Assembly: GCA_021809225.1 (NCBI GenBank) | Contig: JAKBAL010000196.1 | Location: 1 to 5,260 of the forward strand | Direction: 5' to 3' | Length of the DNA: 5,260 nucleotides | Source: Pseudomonadota bacterium | GTDB lineage: Bacteria; Pseudomonadota; Alphaproteobacteria; UBA9655 | Shown: positions 4,941 to 5,260 of the stretch, in pieces | How the letters are laid out: each line of letters begins with the position of its first letter | Numbering within the stretch: position 1 is the stretch's first letter | Notes under the pieces: model-generated | Seen by the model: only the letters and a program-made list of their open reading frames with translations | What the model was told of the DNA's origin: nothing | Database searches by the model: none | Made by a program: the position numbers and the translations under genes

Positions 4941-5260
4941 GTGCCTCAATTGAATATTGCTACATTTCCCTCTCAACTTTTTTGGCTGTTCGTTTGTTTC
5001 TTAGCTCTTTATATTATTTTAGCCTATATTGCCGTGCCAAAAATTACGCAGATTCTTGAAAAACGACAAGATATCATTGAAGAAAAAATTAACAAGGCGA
5101 GTGCTGATCGGGAACAAGCTGAAAATCTTTTAGCTGACTATGAAGAGACACTTGCAAAAGCTAGAGACATCGCTCAGCAAAATCTTAAGTCCACCATCCA
5201 AATCACTAACGCTGAAATTGCTAACAAACAAAAAGACTTTCTTTATAAGCTGAATGAACG
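4941..5260 (+). CDS. atpF': ATP synthase F0 subunit b' (partial, 3' end beyond window)
   Basis: This is the N-terminal 106 codons of a peripheral-stalk subunit that holds F1 against the turning c-ring. It starts at GTG, 23 bases after atpE, with AAGGAG (4927-4932) 8 bases upstream. The opening MPQLNIATFPSQLFWLFVCF closely follows the N-terminal pattern of alphaproteobacterial b' proteins (MPQL...FPSQ.FWL), which is why I call b' rather than b. One membrane helix spans about 12-32, followed by a proline near 35. A long charged helix then begins (ILEKRQDIIEEKINKASADR, 40-59) and continues to the edge with heptad-like spacing, as expected for a dimeric right-handed coiled coil. In this group a second, canonical b gene normally follows; it is outside the window. 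Confidence 0.93.
   Translation, partial: MPQLNIATFPSQLFWLFVCFLALYIILAYIAVPKITQILEKRQDIIEEKINKASADREQAENLLADYEETLAKARDIAQQNLKSTIQITNAEIANKQKDFLYKLNE

Noticed and set aside
4632..4976. 114-codon minus-strand open frame across atpE
   Set aside because: It is antisense to an unmistakable c subunit and has no family features; it is a shadow.

Overview
The window is an AT-rich stretch of bacterial chromosome, most likely from an alphaproteobacterium. The best evidence is the right-hand F0 ATP synthase cluster. Its order is atpI-atpB-atpE-atpF(b'), with a b' subunit whose N-terminus is typical of alphaproteobacteria. Subunit a also carries the His/Glu arrangement (H183/E214) that I associate with alphaproteobacteria and mitochondria. 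The low GC, transposase debris and loosely packed left side would suit an AT-rich, host-associated lineage such as the Holosporales or Rickettsiales. That placement is inference.

Left third (1-1672): The window opens with the first 26 codons of an unrecognised minus-strand gene, followed by an AT-rich intergenic region with small hairpins. Next is a 231-residue plus-strand gene with a clear signal peptide and no family I recognise, ending in a good intrinsic terminator. Then come about 640 bases with no intact gene. They hold a perfect DnaA-box 9-mer inside an inverted repeat, a second hairpin, and a decayed IS5-type transposase C-terminus (minus strand) broken by a one-base frameshift.

Middle (1673-3545, minus strand): A two-gene unit encodes a CPA2/KefB-type cation:proton antiporter membrane domain with no RCK domain, then ribonuclease HII (rnhB). 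The genes overlap by 20 bases, and rnhB starts at GTG behind a good ribosome binding site inside the antiporter gene.

Right (3546-5260, plus strand): A near-consensus sigma70-type promoter (TTGACA-17-TATCCT) in the 109-base divergent intergenic region drives atpI, atpB, atpE and the start of atpF', which runs off the end. AtpI helps assemble the complex, a and c form the proton path and rotor, and b' is part of the peripheral stalk. The separation of the F0 genes from the F1 genes seems likely from the gene order but is not visible here.

I found no convincing new multi-gene system. The most notable unexplained items are the secreted orphan protein and the structured non-coding region after it.
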